This document shows, piece by piece, positions 32,709 to 41,536 of a stretch of DNA of 64,000 bases. Position 1 is the stretch's first letter, and each line of letters starts with the position of its first letter. The notes beneath the pieces were generated by a model that was not told the origin of the DNA, did not search any database, and saw nothing but the letters and a program-made list of their open reading frames with translations. Source of the stretch: Micromonospora sp. NBC_00421 (GTDB lineage: Bacteria; Actinomycetota; Actinomycetes; Mycobacteriales; Micromonosporaceae). The stretch is from the NCBI RefSeq assembly GCF_036017915.1, contig NZ_CP107929.1, forward strand, positions 1,364,001-1,428,000. Reading direction: 5' to 3'. The translations under genes were made by a program, and so were the position numbers.

Positions 32709-34487
32709 ATGAACCGCAGAAAGAACGGGACGCCGCTGGTGCAGTCGCGGCCGGCCCGGCTCGCCATGGCGGCGGTCGTGCTGGCGGCCACCGGTGCGCT
32801 GACCGTCACCTTCGTCACCAGCGGCGGCAAGGGCACCGCGGACGCCGCCACCAGCCTGGACCAGTTCGTGAAGATCGAGAACGTGGCGCCGAACGTGCAG
32901 AACCCGAAGCCGGCCGCCGGCGCTTCGACCGGCCGGTTCACCGTCGACTGCGGCACGAACGGCAACGGCAAGTTCAGCCCGGACAACCCGGTGGCCCAGC
33001 CCGGCATCCGCAACGGCGCCGAACACGTCCACGACTTCGTCGGCAACCTGGCCATCACCGCGAACTCCTCCAACGCCGACCTGGACGCCTCCGGCACCAC
33101 CTGCCGCAACGGTGACAAGTCGTCCTACTTCTGGCCGGTCGTCCGGATCGACAAGAGCGTCCGCAGCGGCAACCAGGTCCAGCAGGCCCTCGCCCAGACC
33201 CAGCCGATGGTCGTCTGCCCCTCGGTCGGCAAGCGGCTGCGCGCCGTCCCCACCGGAGCCCGCGCCACCGTCGACCGCCTGCTGGCCGAACTGGACCGCC
33301 AGCAGGCTGCCGCGAACCAGCGGATGACGGCCAGCCGGGGCCGCATCGACGCCGCGTTCAACCGTGAGGTCATCGACTCGCTGCGGGCCCGCCGCGCCGC
33401 GATGATCAAGCAGATCAGCACCACGGTCACCGCCGCCGGCGGTAACCAGCCCGGCCTGGTCTCGCTCGTCGAATGTGACATCAGCTACGACGACATGCAC
33501 GCCCGGATGCCCGGCGCCACCCACCGCGCGAGCGTCAAGGCGGCCCAGGCCGCCAACCCGCGGATCCAGTGCCCCAGCGTGCGGGACAAGTTGCCCGGCG
33601 TGCCCGCCGGGGCGCTCGCCGAGGTGAACCGCAACCTCGACGAACTCGACCGGCAGATCTCCGAGGCCAACGAACGCCTCGTCACCAGCCGTGGCCAGGG
33701 TGGCCCGGCCTTCGTCGACAACGCCATCCTCGGCCCGCTGCGCGCCAAGCGGACCGCCGTGCTCGACCGGATCGCCATCGCGATCAGCCGGCAGGCCGCC
33801 CGCCCGCAGGGCCTCGAAGCGTTCGCCACCTGCACCCTGGACCAGGCCCCCGGCGCCACGGCGGCACCGAGCAACGCGCCCACCACTGCCGCCGCGCCCA
33901 CGACTGCCGCCGCGCTCCCCGATCCGCAGGGGCCCAACTTCGAACTGCCCGGCAACACCGGTGGCATCGTCCGCCCGGCGCAGGTGTTGATCGAGTACCG
34001 CGGCAACCCGGTCAGCAAGGTGGTGCCGATGCCGAAGTTCCTCCGGGCGCTCACCGGTGACGCCAAGCCGACCAGCCGTGGCCCGGCCAACGCCCGCGCC
34101 ACCTGGAGCTGCGCGGGCTTCGCCGACCGGCTCTCCGACAAGTACCCGATCTGCCCCGCCGGCAGCCAGGTGCAGCGCGTGCACGACTTCCCCGGCTGCT
34201 GGGACGGCAGGAACATCGACAGCGACAACCACCGCAACCACGTCGCGTTCGCCGACAAGGCCACCGGCGCGTGCCCGCAGGGCTTCCAGGCGATCCCGCA
34301 GCTGCGGATCACCGTCGGCTACGACATCGCCCGCGACGTGCAGGTCAAGGGTCAGTACGCTCTCGACTCCTTCCCCGAGGAGAACCACAACCCCTTCTCC
34401 GACCACAACGACTTCGTCAACGTCAACTCCGCCCAGACCATGCAGCGCATCGCCACCTGCATCAACAAGGGCAAGAACTGCTCCTGA
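32709..34487 (+). CDS. secreted DUF1996-like protein with a duplicated internal module
   Basis: The 592-residue protein has an export signal (LAMAAVVLAATGALTVTFV). Two blocks of DUF1996 are recognisable: EHVHDFVGN with SSYFWPV near residues 100-145, and RVHDFPGCWDGRNIDS, DNHRNHVAF and HNPFSDHNDFVNV at the C-terminus. Between them lie two homologous ~88-residue modules (~170-257 and ~288-375), each starting CPSV and containing a helical LLAELDRQ/LDELDRQ segment, then a Thr/Ala/Pro linker. DUF1996 proteins are secreted and poorly understood. GAGGAG precedes the ATG. The upstream CTTCTTACCGAAG element suggests co-regulation with the glycosyl operons. Confidence 0.82.
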   Translation: MNRRKNGTPLVQSRPARLAMAAVVLAATGALTVTFVTSGGKGTADAATSLDQFVKIENVAPNVQNPKPAAGASTGRFTVDCGTNGNGKFSPDNPVAQPGIRNGAEHVHDFVGNLAITANSSNADLDASGTTCRNGDKSSYFWPVVRIDKSVRSGNQVQQALAQTQPMVVCPSVGKRLRAVPTGARATVDRLLAELDRQQAAANQRMTASRGRIDAAFNREVIDSLRARRAAMIKQISTTVTAAGGNQPGLVSLVECDISYDDMHARMPGATHRASVKAAQAANPRIQCPSVRDKLPGVPAGALAEVNRNLDELDRQISEANERLVTSRGQGGPAFVDNAILGPLRAKRTAVLDRIAIAISRQAARPQGLEAFATCTLDQAPGATAAPSNAPTTAAAPTTAAALPDPQGPNFELPGNTGGIVRPAQVLIEYRGNPVSKVVPMPKFLRALTGDAKPTSRGPANARATWSCAGFADRLSDKYPICPAGSQVQRVHDFPGCWDGRNIDSDNHRNHVAFADKATGACPQGFQAIPQLRITVGYDIARDVQVKGQYALDSFPEENHNPFSDHNDFVNVNSAQTMQRIATCINKGKNCS

Positions 34488-34513
34488 CGACACTGGCACG
34501 AGCCGCCCAGGAC

Positions 34514-34555
34514 GGGCCCGGGGCGGGAGTCTGACCAGACTCCCGCCCCGGGCCC
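34514..34555. terminator. bidirectional intrinsic terminator hairpin
   Basis: A perfect 19-bp stem (34514-34532 with 34537-34555) closes on a GACC loop, midway between the convergent DUF1996 and hydrolase genes. Confidence 0.88.
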
Positions 34556-34568
34556 GCGGCGCTGCGGC

Positions 34569-35465
34569 CTACCGGTCGGCGCCGGGGCGGGTGAGCAGGC
34601 GGCGTAGCACCGTGACGACCTCGGTGGGGGTCTCCTCGGCCATGAAGTGACCGGCGGACGTGGTGTGGTGCTCCAGGTCGGTGGCCCAGGCGCGCCACCG
34701 GGCGGCGGCGTCGAAACCGAGGGCCGCTCCCCAGTCCTGCTGGACCACGGTGACCGGCATGGTCAACCGGTTCCCGGCGGCCCGGTCGGCCCGGTCGTGT
34801 GCGAGGTCGACACCGGCCGAGGCGCGGTAGTCGGCGACGATGGACGGCACCGCCTCACGAGACGCCCTGAGGTACTCCGCGCGTACGTCCGGGGCGATGG
34901 CCTGCGGGTCCCGGGCCCAGACGTCGAGGAAGTAGCCGAAGAAGGCGTCCGGGCTGGCGCCGATCAGCTGCTCGGGCAGGCCGGGTGGTTGGGCCATGAG
35001 GTAGAGGTGGAAGGCGACCGCCGCGTCGACTCCGTGCAGGATGTCCCACGTGTCGGGGGTGGGCAGCACGTCGAGCGAGGCGAGGTGGGTGATCGTGTCC
35101 GGATGGTCGAGGCCGGCGCGGATGGCGACCAGCGCGCCACGGTCGTGCCCGGCGAGGGCGAACCGCTGGTGACCCAGCTCGCGGGCGAGGGTGACGACGT
35201 CGGCGGCCATGGTCCGCTTGGCGTACGTGTCGCCGTCGCGCTCGGCGGGCTTGTCGCTGGCACCGTAGCCGCGCAGGTCTGGGCAGATCACGGTGTGGTC
35301 GGCAGCCAGGTCGGTGGCGACGTGCCGCCACATGAGGTGGGTCTGCGGGAAGCCGTGCAGCAGCACGATCGGCCGTCCGGTGCCGCCCACCGCCACCTGG
35401 AGCCGTACATCTTCGTCGACGGTGACGCGCTGGTAGTCGAAGCCGGGAATGGTGGTGCTGGTCAT
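34569..35465 (-). CDS. haloacetate-dehalogenase-like alpha/beta hydrolase
   Basis: The 298-residue alpha/beta hydrolase has LLHGFPQTHLMW (oxyanion HG), PDLRGYGASDKP, and a nucleophile elbow GHDRGA in which Asp108 replaces Ser, as in haloalkane/haloacetate dehalogenases and epoxide hydrolases. The catalytic His is probably His273 in SAGHFMAEE. The HLMW and YFLDVW-type residues fit the fluoroacetate-dehalogenase branch, but the substrate is not established. It is divergent from a SARP-like regulator 102 bp away (ATG 35465 to GTG 35568), which suggests that the regulator controls it. Confidence 0.87.
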   Translation of the reverse strand: MTSTTIPGFDYQRVTVDEDVRLQVAVGGTGRPIVLLHGFPQTHLMWRHVATDLAADHTVICPDLRGYGASDKPAERDGDTYAKRTMAADVVTLARELGHQRFALAGHDRGALVAIRAGLDHPDTITHLASLDVLPTPDTWDILHGVDAAVAFHLYLMAQPPGLPEQLIGASPDAFFGYFLDVWARDPQAIAPDVRAEYLRASREAVPSIVADYRASAGVDLAHDRADRAAGNRLTMPVTVVQQDWGAALGFDAAARWRAWATDLEHHTTSAGHFMAEETPTEVVTVLRRLLTRPGADR

Positions 35466-35567
35466 CGTTCGTACCCTTCTGTTCGGTAGCCGTGTTCAGC
35501 GTGCCGCCCGCCGATGAGCAACCGATGAGCGCGCTACGTTGAGGCGGGACACGGAAGGGGGTTCGCG

Positions 35568-37535
35568 GTGCAGGTCGGGTTCGGCGTCCTCGGACCGGTC
35601 GTCGCGTGGGACGCCGACGGTGCGTCGATCGACCTGAGGGGGCCCCGACACCGCGCGGTGCTGGCCCGGCTCCTGGTGGCCCAGGGGCGGGTCGTCCCGG
35701 TCAGCCGGCTCGTCGACGACCTGTGGGAGGACCCACCGGCGGGCGCGGTGAGTGCGGTGCGCACGTTCGTGGCGGCCCTGCGTCGCGCGCTGGAACCGCA
35801 GCGCCCACCGCGCGAGCCGGCCCGGCTGCTGGTCACCGAGGGGCCGGGTTACGCGCTGCGGGCCGCGCCGGAGGCGGTCGACGCCTGGCGGTTCGACGAC
35901 GCGGTGGTCGCCGCGTCCACCGCAACGCCCCGCGAGACCCTGGCGCGTCTCGACCCCGCCCTGCGGTGGTGGCGCGGGCCCGCGTACGCCGGCTTCGACG
36001 AGCCGTGGGCCGGTGTCGAGCGGTCCCGCCTCGAACAGCTCCGGTTGCACGCGATCGAGCGGCGGGCCGAGGCGCTCCTGGCGGTGGGGCGGGCCGTCGA
36101 CGCCGTACCGGGTCTCGACGCCCATGTGGCCGAACATCCGTGGCGGGAGGAGGCGTGGCGGCTGCTGGCGCTCGCCCTGTACCGCACGGGCCGCCAGGGC
36201 GACGCGCTCGCGGTGCTGCGCCGGGCCCGTGGCCTGCTCCGCGACCAGCTCGGACTCGACCCCGGCCCACGCCTGCGCCGTCTGGAGACCGACATCCTCC
36301 GGCAGGCCGACCGGTTCGGTGACGATTCCGCCCATCCAGGTCCGGAACAGGTCTGGGCACAGGCCGCTGCGGCGTACGACCGCACGGTGGCCAGCGGCGC
36401 TCCGGCGCGACTCGAGTCGACCATCGGCCTGCTCAGCGGTCTCGCGGTGGCCGGACCGGAGGGGCTCGAAATGGCCCGGGACCAGCGGTCCGCAGCCGTC
36501 GCCGCCGCCGAGCGGCTCGGTGACCCCGAACTCACCGCCCGGGTGATCGGCGGCTACGACGTGCCGGCGATCTGGACCCGCTCGGACGATCCGCAGCGGG
36601 CGGGGCAGATCGTGGCGGCCGCCGAGCGGACCCTGGCCGCCCTGCCCCCGGGCTCCTCCGCTGCCACCCGGGCGCGGCTGCTGGCCACCGTCGCGGTGGA
36701 GTCGCGCGGCACCCGGTCCGCGCGGGGGCCGCAGGCGGCCCGGCAGGCGGAGGAGATCGCACGCCGCCTGGGGGATCCGGCCCTGCTCGCCTTCGCCCTC
36801 AACGGCGTGTTCATGCAGACGTTCCCGCGCGCGGGTCTCGCTCCCGCGCGGGACGAGGTCGGCGCGGAGATCGTGGCGCTCGCCGCCCGGCACGATCTGG
36901 TGACCTACGAGATCCTCGGTCACCTGATCCGCCTCCAGGCCCGCAGCGCGCGGGCGGACTTCACCGGCGCGGACGGCCACGCGGCGGTCGTGACGCGACT
37001 CGCCGCCCGGCACGGGCGACCGCTGGTCGGCGTCTTCACCAGGTGGTACGAGGCACTGCGGCTGACCGCGACCGGGGCGGCACCGCACGTCGCGGAGGCG
37101 GCCTACCGTGATGCGGCGGTGTCGTTGTCCGGTGCCGGCATGCCCGGGGTCGAGCGGGGGCTCCTGCCGCTCGCCCTGCTGTGCCTGCGCGTGTGGCACG
37201 GCCAGCCGGCCCGCTTCGCCCGGGACACCGACTGGGGGCCCTACCTGCCCTGGGCGCGTCCGCACGTGCTGCTGGCGCAGGATCGCCGGGCCGAGGCCGC
37301 CGTCGCGCTGCGTCGGATCCCCGAACCCCCGCCCGACCTGCTCTTCGAGGCCCTGTGGTGCCTGACCGCCCAGAGCGCGATCACGGTGGACGACCGGGAG
37401 GTCATGCGACGCGCCCGGACCGAACTCGCCCCGGCCGCCGCCGAGGTGGCCGGCGCCGGCAGCGGGATGCTCACCGTAGGTCCGGTCGCACATCACCTCG
37501 GCTGCCTCGACACCGCGCTCGGCCACCCGCGCTGA
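35568..37535 (+). CDS. SARP/BTAD-type transcriptional regulator
   Basis: The 655-residue protein has an OmpR-type DNA-binding domain (VGFGVLGPVVAWDADG, LRGPRHRAVLARLLVAQG, ~1-92), a BTAD domain (~95-240; HPWREEAWRLLALALYRTGRQGDAL) and a C-terminal ~400-residue helical region. The C-terminal part lacks an NB-ARC P-loop, so it differs from the cluster regulator at 4345-7314. GTG 35568 has a GAAGGGGG ribosome-binding site. Divergence from the hydrolase gene suggests it governs that gene or the downstream adenylation operon, which begins 184 bp after its stop. Confidence 0.88.
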   Translation: MQVGFGVLGPVVAWDADGASIDLRGPRHRAVLARLLVAQGRVVPVSRLVDDLWEDPPAGAVSAVRTFVAALRRALEPQRPPREPARLLVTEGPGYALRAAPEAVDAWRFDDAVVAASTATPRETLARLDPALRWWRGPAYAGFDEPWAGVERSRLEQLRLHAIERRAEALLAVGRAVDAVPGLDAHVAEHPWREEAWRLLALALYRTGRQGDALAVLRRARGLLRDQLGLDPGPRLRRLETDILRQADRFGDDSAHPGPEQVWAQAAAAYDRTVASGAPARLESTIGLLSGLAVAGPEGLEMARDQRSAAVAAAERLGDPELTARVIGGYDVPAIWTRSDDPQRAGQIVAAAERTLAALPPGSSAATRARLLATVAVESRGTRSARGPQAARQAEEIARRLGDPALLAFALNGVFMQTFPRAGLAPARDEVGAEIVALAARHDLVTYEILGHLIRLQARSARADFTGADGHAAVVTRLAARHGRPLVGVFTRWYEALRLTATGAAPHVAEAAYRDAAVSLSGAGMPGVERGLLPLALLCLRVWHGQPARFARDTDWGPYLPWARPHVLLAQDRRAEAAVALRRIPEPPPDLLFEALWCLTAQSAITVDDREVMRRARTELAPAAAEVAGAGSGMLTVGPVAHHLGCLDTALGHPR

Positions 37536-37719
37536 CCGGGCCGCGACGTCGGAATACTCCGCCGCCCTGGTCGCCGCGCGCCGGTCGCCCCGGGCTGGGA
37601 CAGGCCAGCACGGCAGGTGCACCCCGGCGCCGCGCGGAATCTAAGACATTTCCCATTTGCATTGGCGAGCATCTATCTCGACAGCCGCGTAGGGCGGCCG
37701 GTCAGAACAGGAGCAGCCC

Positions 37720-39372
37720 ATGTCCGTACGACAGTCCAGCACGATCGACGACGCGGCGGCACGCCCGGTCAGCACCCTTCCCGCCGCGCCGGACGGCTGG
37801 CGGGGCCCCCTGCTGGACCACCTCCCACCACGCGAACGCCGGCTCTTCCACCGGTTCGGCAAGGGGCCGGCGGTGCCCGTACCCGATCTGCGTATCCACC
37901 AGGCGTTCGCGCGCTGGGCCGCCGCCACCCCGGATGCCGTCGCGGCCGAGCACCTCGGGGTGCGGATCGGCTACCGCGAGCTGGACCGCCAGGCCGACCG
38001 GCTGGCCATCCGGCTGGTGGCGCTCGGCGTGCGGACCGGGGACACCGTGGGCGTCTTCGCCAGCCGGTCGATCCCGATGCTGGTGGGGATCCTGGCGACG
38101 CTCAAGGCCGGGGCGGCCTACGTCCCGCAGGACGTCCGGATCGCCCCGGCCGGGCAGTTGCGGCAGGTCATCTCGGCTGCCCGCTGCCGGGTGGTGCTGA
38201 CCACGTCGGCGACCCTGGACGCGGTGCCGGCGTTGCCCGGTGTGCCCCGGCTCGCGGTCGACGAGGTGATGACCGAGCCGCTGCCTGCGGAACACCACCC
38301 GGCCGTCGCGGTCCCGACCCGTCCGGTACGCGCCGACGACGGCTGCTACGTGCTGTTCACCTCCGGCACCACCGGCACCCCGAACGGCGTCACCGTGACC
38401 CACGGCAACGTGGCCAACATCCTGCTCACCGCGCCGGGCGACCTGGGGATACGGCCGGGTCGGCGGGTCGCCCAACTGCTCAACGTCGCCTTCGACATGG
38501 CGGCCTGGGAGATCCTGGGCTGCCTCGCCAACGGTGGCACCCTGCTGGTGCGCGACGGTGATCTCACCGCCACCGCCGCCCGCGCCGACGTGGTGATCGC
38601 CACCCCGTCGGTGCTCGGCCGGATCGACCTGGACCGGTGCCGGCGGGTGCGCGTCGTCGCCGTGGCGGGCGAGCCCTGCCCGCGTCCGCTGGCCGACCGG
38701 TGGGCCGCCGGCCGCCTCTTCTACAACTGCTGCGGACCGACCGAGACCACCATCGTCAACACCATGCACCGGCACCGGCCCGGGGGCCCGCTCACCATCG
38801 GTCGACCGACGCCGAACAACACCGTCTACGTCCTCGACGCCGACGGCCGGCCCTGCCGCATCGGCGAGGTCGGCGAGATGTGGGCCGGTGGCGGTTGCGT
38901 TTCCGTCGGCTACCTGGACAACGCCGCGCTCAACGCCGAGCGGTACGCCCCGGATCCGTTCCTGGGCGCGGGGCGGCTGATGTTCCGTACCCGGGACCGG
39001 GCACGCTGGTGCGCCGACGGGGAACTGGAACACCTGGGCCGCACCGACGACCAGGTGAAGGTCCGGGGCTTCCGGGTCGAGCTGGACGCGGTCTCCGCCG
39101 TGCTGGAGGCGGTGCCCGGCTGCCGGCAGGCGGTCACGCTCAGGCTGACCGACCGCGACCTGGTCTCCTTCGTCGCTCCGGCGGAGCTGGACCCGCAGCG
39201 GTGCCGGGAGGCGGTGGCCGCCGCGCTGCCCTACTACTGCGTGCCGGCGGCCGTGCACCCGTTGCCGGAGCTGCCGATGACCGGGCGGGGCAAGGTCGAC
39301 CGGGACGCGCTGCGCCGGCTCGCCCTCGACCTGCGGTGGCAGTGGGCGCACATCGAGGAGGCGGCGGCGTGA
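37720..39372 (+). CDS. stand-alone NRPS-type adenylation enzyme
   Basis: The 550-residue protein shows an amino-acid-adenylation pattern: YVLFTSGTTGTPNGVTV (A3; the usual Lys after Pro is Asn), AFDMAAWEI (A4, with the Asp that in NRPS domains contacts the amino group), FYNCCGPTETTIV (A5), TRDRARW (A7), LGRTDDQVKVRGFRVE (A8) and LPMTGRGKVDR (A10 with catalytic Lys). It has no carrier or condensation domain. An extra N-terminal segment (~60 residues) precedes the core. It should form an aminoacyl- or acyl-AMP; the acceptor is unknown. Its stop overlaps the GTG of a membrane flavoprotein, so the two are made together. Confidence 0.9.
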   Translation: MSVRQSSTIDDAAARPVSTLPAAPDGWRGPLLDHLPPRERRLFHRFGKGPAVPVPDLRIHQAFARWAAATPDAVAAEHLGVRIGYRELDRQADRLAIRLVALGVRTGDTVGVFASRSIPMLVGILATLKAGAAYVPQDVRIAPAGQLRQVISAARCRVVLTTSATLDAVPALPGVPRLAVDEVMTEPLPAEHHPAVAVPTRPVRADDGCYVLFTSGTTGTPNGVTVTHGNVANILLTAPGDLGIRPGRRVAQLLNVAFDMAAWEILGCLANGGTLLVRDGDLTATAARADVVIATPSVLGRIDLDRCRRVRVVAVAGEPCPRPLADRWAAGRLFYNCCGPTETTIVNTMHRHRPGGPLTIGRPTPNNTVYVLDADGRPCRIGEVGEMWAGGGCVSVGYLDNAALNAERYAPDPFLGAGRLMFRTRDRARWCADGELEHLGRTDDQVKVRGFRVELDAVSAVLEAVPGCRQAVTLRLTDRDLVSFVAPAELDPQRCREAVAAALPYYCVPAAVHPLPELPMTGRGKVDRDALRRLALDLRWQWAHIEEAAA

Positions 39373-40712
39373 CCAGCACCGGTCTCCGGCCCCCGCCGGT
39401 CCCGCAGGCACGCCCGGTTACCGTCGCGGAGAGCGGGTCCGGCGGCGTGCTGCCACCGCCGGTGTCGACGCTGCGCCGGATCCTCGCCCACCCCCGGTTC
39501 ATGCACCACCACCGCCTGGTGGCGGCGGTGCTCGCCACCAATATCGCGCTGTTGGCGTACGGGCTGACCGCCGGTTGGTGGCGCGGCCCCGAGGCGCTGG
39601 GTGACGCCGCCCTGGCGAACGTGGCGCTGGCGGTGCTGGTGCGTCAGCAGTACCTGGTCAACCTGTTCTTCTGGCTGGCCACCCGGGCACCCACCCGCTG
39701 GCCGCTGCGGATCCGCGCGACGTTGGGCAAGGTCTACCACTTCGGCGGGCTGCACGTCGGCGCGGCGCTGGCCGGGACCGGGTGGTACCTGGCGCAGCTC
39801 GGCGCGCTGACCGTCGGCGACGGACCCGGTGGGGCGGGGGCGCTGGTCACCGGGTACGCCGCCGCCGGCCTGCTGCTGGCGGTGGTCGGCACCGCGCTGC
39901 CGCCGGTGCGCTCCCGCCGGCACGACCTGTTCGAGCGCACCCACCGCCTCGGTGGCTGGGCGGCCCTGCTGCTGCTCTGGGTACAGGCCGGTTTCCTGGC
40001 CGGCGGGCCGGTCGCGTTGGCCGTCTCCCCGCAGGGCGGGGCGCTCGCCGTGCTGACCGCCAGCATCGCGCTGCCCTGGCTGCGGCTGCGCCGGGTGCCC
40101 GTGGTGGTGGAACGCCCCTCGTCGCACGTGGCGCTGGCGCACTTCGACCACGGGGTGACCCCGTTCCCCGGCTCGTCCACCGCGGTCAGCCGCAGCCCGC
40201 TGTGGGAGTGGCACTCCTTCGCCAACGTGCCGGCGCCGGGTCGGCCCGGGTTCCGGCTGACCGTCTCCCGGGCCGGCGACTGGACCGGGCGGTTCATCGA
40301 CGACGCGCCGGAGCGGGTCTGGGTGAAGGGGATCAGCACGGCCGGGGTGGCCAACATCGAGACCCTGTTCCGGCGGGTGGTGTACGTGGCGACCGGCAGC
40401 GGCATCGGCCCGGTGCTGCCGCACCTGCTGGCCGGGCAGGTGCCGGCCCGGCTGGTCTGGGTGGCCCGCCGGCACCGGGAGACCTTCGGTGACCAGCTGG
40501 TCGACGAGATCCTCGCCCACCAACCCGACGCGCTGCTGTGGGACACCGCGCACGACGGCAAGCCCGACATGCTGCGGCTGGCCTGGCAGGCGTACCGCCG
40601 GTTCGACGCCGAGGCGGTCATCTGCATCTCGAACCGCCCGCTCACCTGGCAGGTGGTGCGGGGCATGGAGGAACGCGGGGTGCCCGCGTACGGCGCGATC
40701 TGGGATTCCTGA
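39369..40712 (+). CDS. membrane flavoprotein: six-TM domain plus ferric-reductase/FNR-like domain
   Basis: The 447-residue protein has about six hydrophobic helices in residues ~55-240 (LVAAVLATNIALLAYGL; ALANVALAVLV; LHVGAALAGTGWYLAQLGAL; GYAAAGLLLAVVGTAL; LGGWAALLLLWVQAGFL; LAVLTASIALPWL). His residues in HFGGLHVG and ERTHRLGG could ligate haem. The C-terminal half resembles the FAD/NAD(P)H part of ferric reductases and NOX enzymes: EWHSFANVP (HPFxxxS-like), GDWTGRF and YVATGSGIGPVLPHLL (NAD-binding). It starts at GTG 39369 overlapping the adenylation stop. It may reduce, or move electrons to, the product of the adenylating enzyme. I recall fungal TmpA-like proteins in which similar parts are fused. 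Confidence 0.8.
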   Translation: MTSTGLRPPPVPQARPVTVAESGSGGVLPPPVSTLRRILAHPRFMHHHRLVAAVLATNIALLAYGLTAGWWRGPEALGDAALANVALAVLVRQQYLVNLFFWLATRAPTRWPLRIRATLGKVYHFGGLHVGAALAGTGWYLAQLGALTVGDGPGGAGALVTGYAAAGLLLAVVGTALPPVRSRRHDLFERTHRLGGWAALLLLWVQAGFLAGGPVALAVSPQGGALAVLTASIALPWLRLRRVPVVVERPSSHVALAHFDHGVTPFPGSSTAVSRSPLWEWHSFANVPAPGRPGFRLTVSRAGDWTGRFIDDAPERVWVKGISTAGVANIETLFRRVVYVATGSGIGPVLPHLLAGQVPARLVWVARRHRETFGDQLVDEILAHQPDALLWDTAHDGKPDMLRLAWQAYRRFDAEAVICISNRPLTWQVVRGMEERGVPAYGAIWDS

Positions 40713-40728
40713 CGGCATGGAGGCGACG

Positions 40729-41493
40729 ATGAGGATCACCATCGAGAAGGACGACCGGGTGGTCACGGTGCGGTTGTGCCGGCCCGAGGTGCGCAACGCG
40801 TTGGACACGGCGTTGCTGACGGAACTGGTCGAGGCGCTGCGACCGCTGGACCGCGATCCGGGCGTGGGCTGTTTCGTGATCACCGGGTCGGAGCAGGTCT
40901 TCGCGGCCGGTGCCGACATCCGGGAGATGGCGGGCAAGTCCTTCCTGGACGTGGCGCTGGAGGACCACTTCGCGGGCTGGGACGCGTTCGCCGCGCTGCG
41001 CACCCCGAAGATCGCCGCAGTGGCCGGGTACGCCCTCGGCGGTGGCTGTGAGCTGGCGATGATGTGCGATCTGGTCTTCGCGGCGGAGAACGCCCGGTTC
41101 GGGCAGCCGGAGCTGCGGCTGGGGGTGATGCCCGGGATCGGCGGCACGCAGCGGCTGACCCGGCTGGTCGGCCCGGCCCGGGCGATGGACCTGGTCCTCA
41201 CCGGACGCCAGCTCGATGCGGCAGAAGCGGAACGGTGGGGCCTGGTGTCGCGGGTGGTGCCGGCAGCGCGGCTACTGGCGGTGGCGCAGGACGCAGCGGC
41301 GGTGGTGGCCGGGCATCCCAAGTTGGCGACGCTGCTGGCGCGGGAGGCGGTCCGTCAGGCCGAAGAGGTCGGCGTACGGGCCGGGGTGCTGTTCGAGCGA
41401 CGGGCCTTCCACGCCCTGTTCGCCACCGAGGACCGGCGGGAGGGCATGGCCGCCTTCCTGGAGAAGCGTCCGGCCCGGTTCTCGGGTCGCTGA
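40729..41493 (+). CDS. enoyl-CoA hydratase/isomerase (crotonase) family protein
   Basis: The 254-residue crotonase has the oxyanion-hole segments FAAGADIREMAG and GYALGGGCELAMMCD and the QPELRLGVMPGIGGTQRL motif, with Glu at both positions (CELAM, PELRL) that act as catalytic acid and base in enoyl-CoA hydratase. It would hydrate or isomerise an acyl-CoA or acyl-pantetheine double bond. GGAGG lies 7 nt before ATG 40729, which is preferred over ATG 40717. It is third in the operon with the adenylation enzyme and membrane flavoprotein, 16 bp after the flavoprotein stop. Confidence 0.92.
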   Translation: MRITIEKDDRVVTVRLCRPEVRNALDTALLTELVEALRPLDRDPGVGCFVITGSEQVFAAGADIREMAGKSFLDVALEDHFAGWDAFAALRTPKIAAVAGYALGGGCELAMMCDLVFAAENARFGQPELRLGVMPGIGGTQRLTRLVGPARAMDLVLTGRQLDAAEAERWGLVSRVVPAARLLAVAQDAAAVVAGHPKLATLLAREAVRQAEEVGVRAGVLFERRAFHALFATEDRREGMAAFLEKRPARFSGR

Positions 41494-41498
41494 GCCGC

Positions 41499-41535
41499 CC
41501 GGCGGCCCGGGGTCCCACCGGTCCCGGGCCGCCGG
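41499..41535. terminator. bidirectional intrinsic terminator hairpin
   Basis: A 13-bp perfect stem (41499-41511 with 41523-41535) has an 11-nt loop and lies exactly between the crotonase stop and the convergent response-regulator stop. It marks the end of the three-gene operon. Confidence 0.85.
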
Positions 41536-41536
41536 C

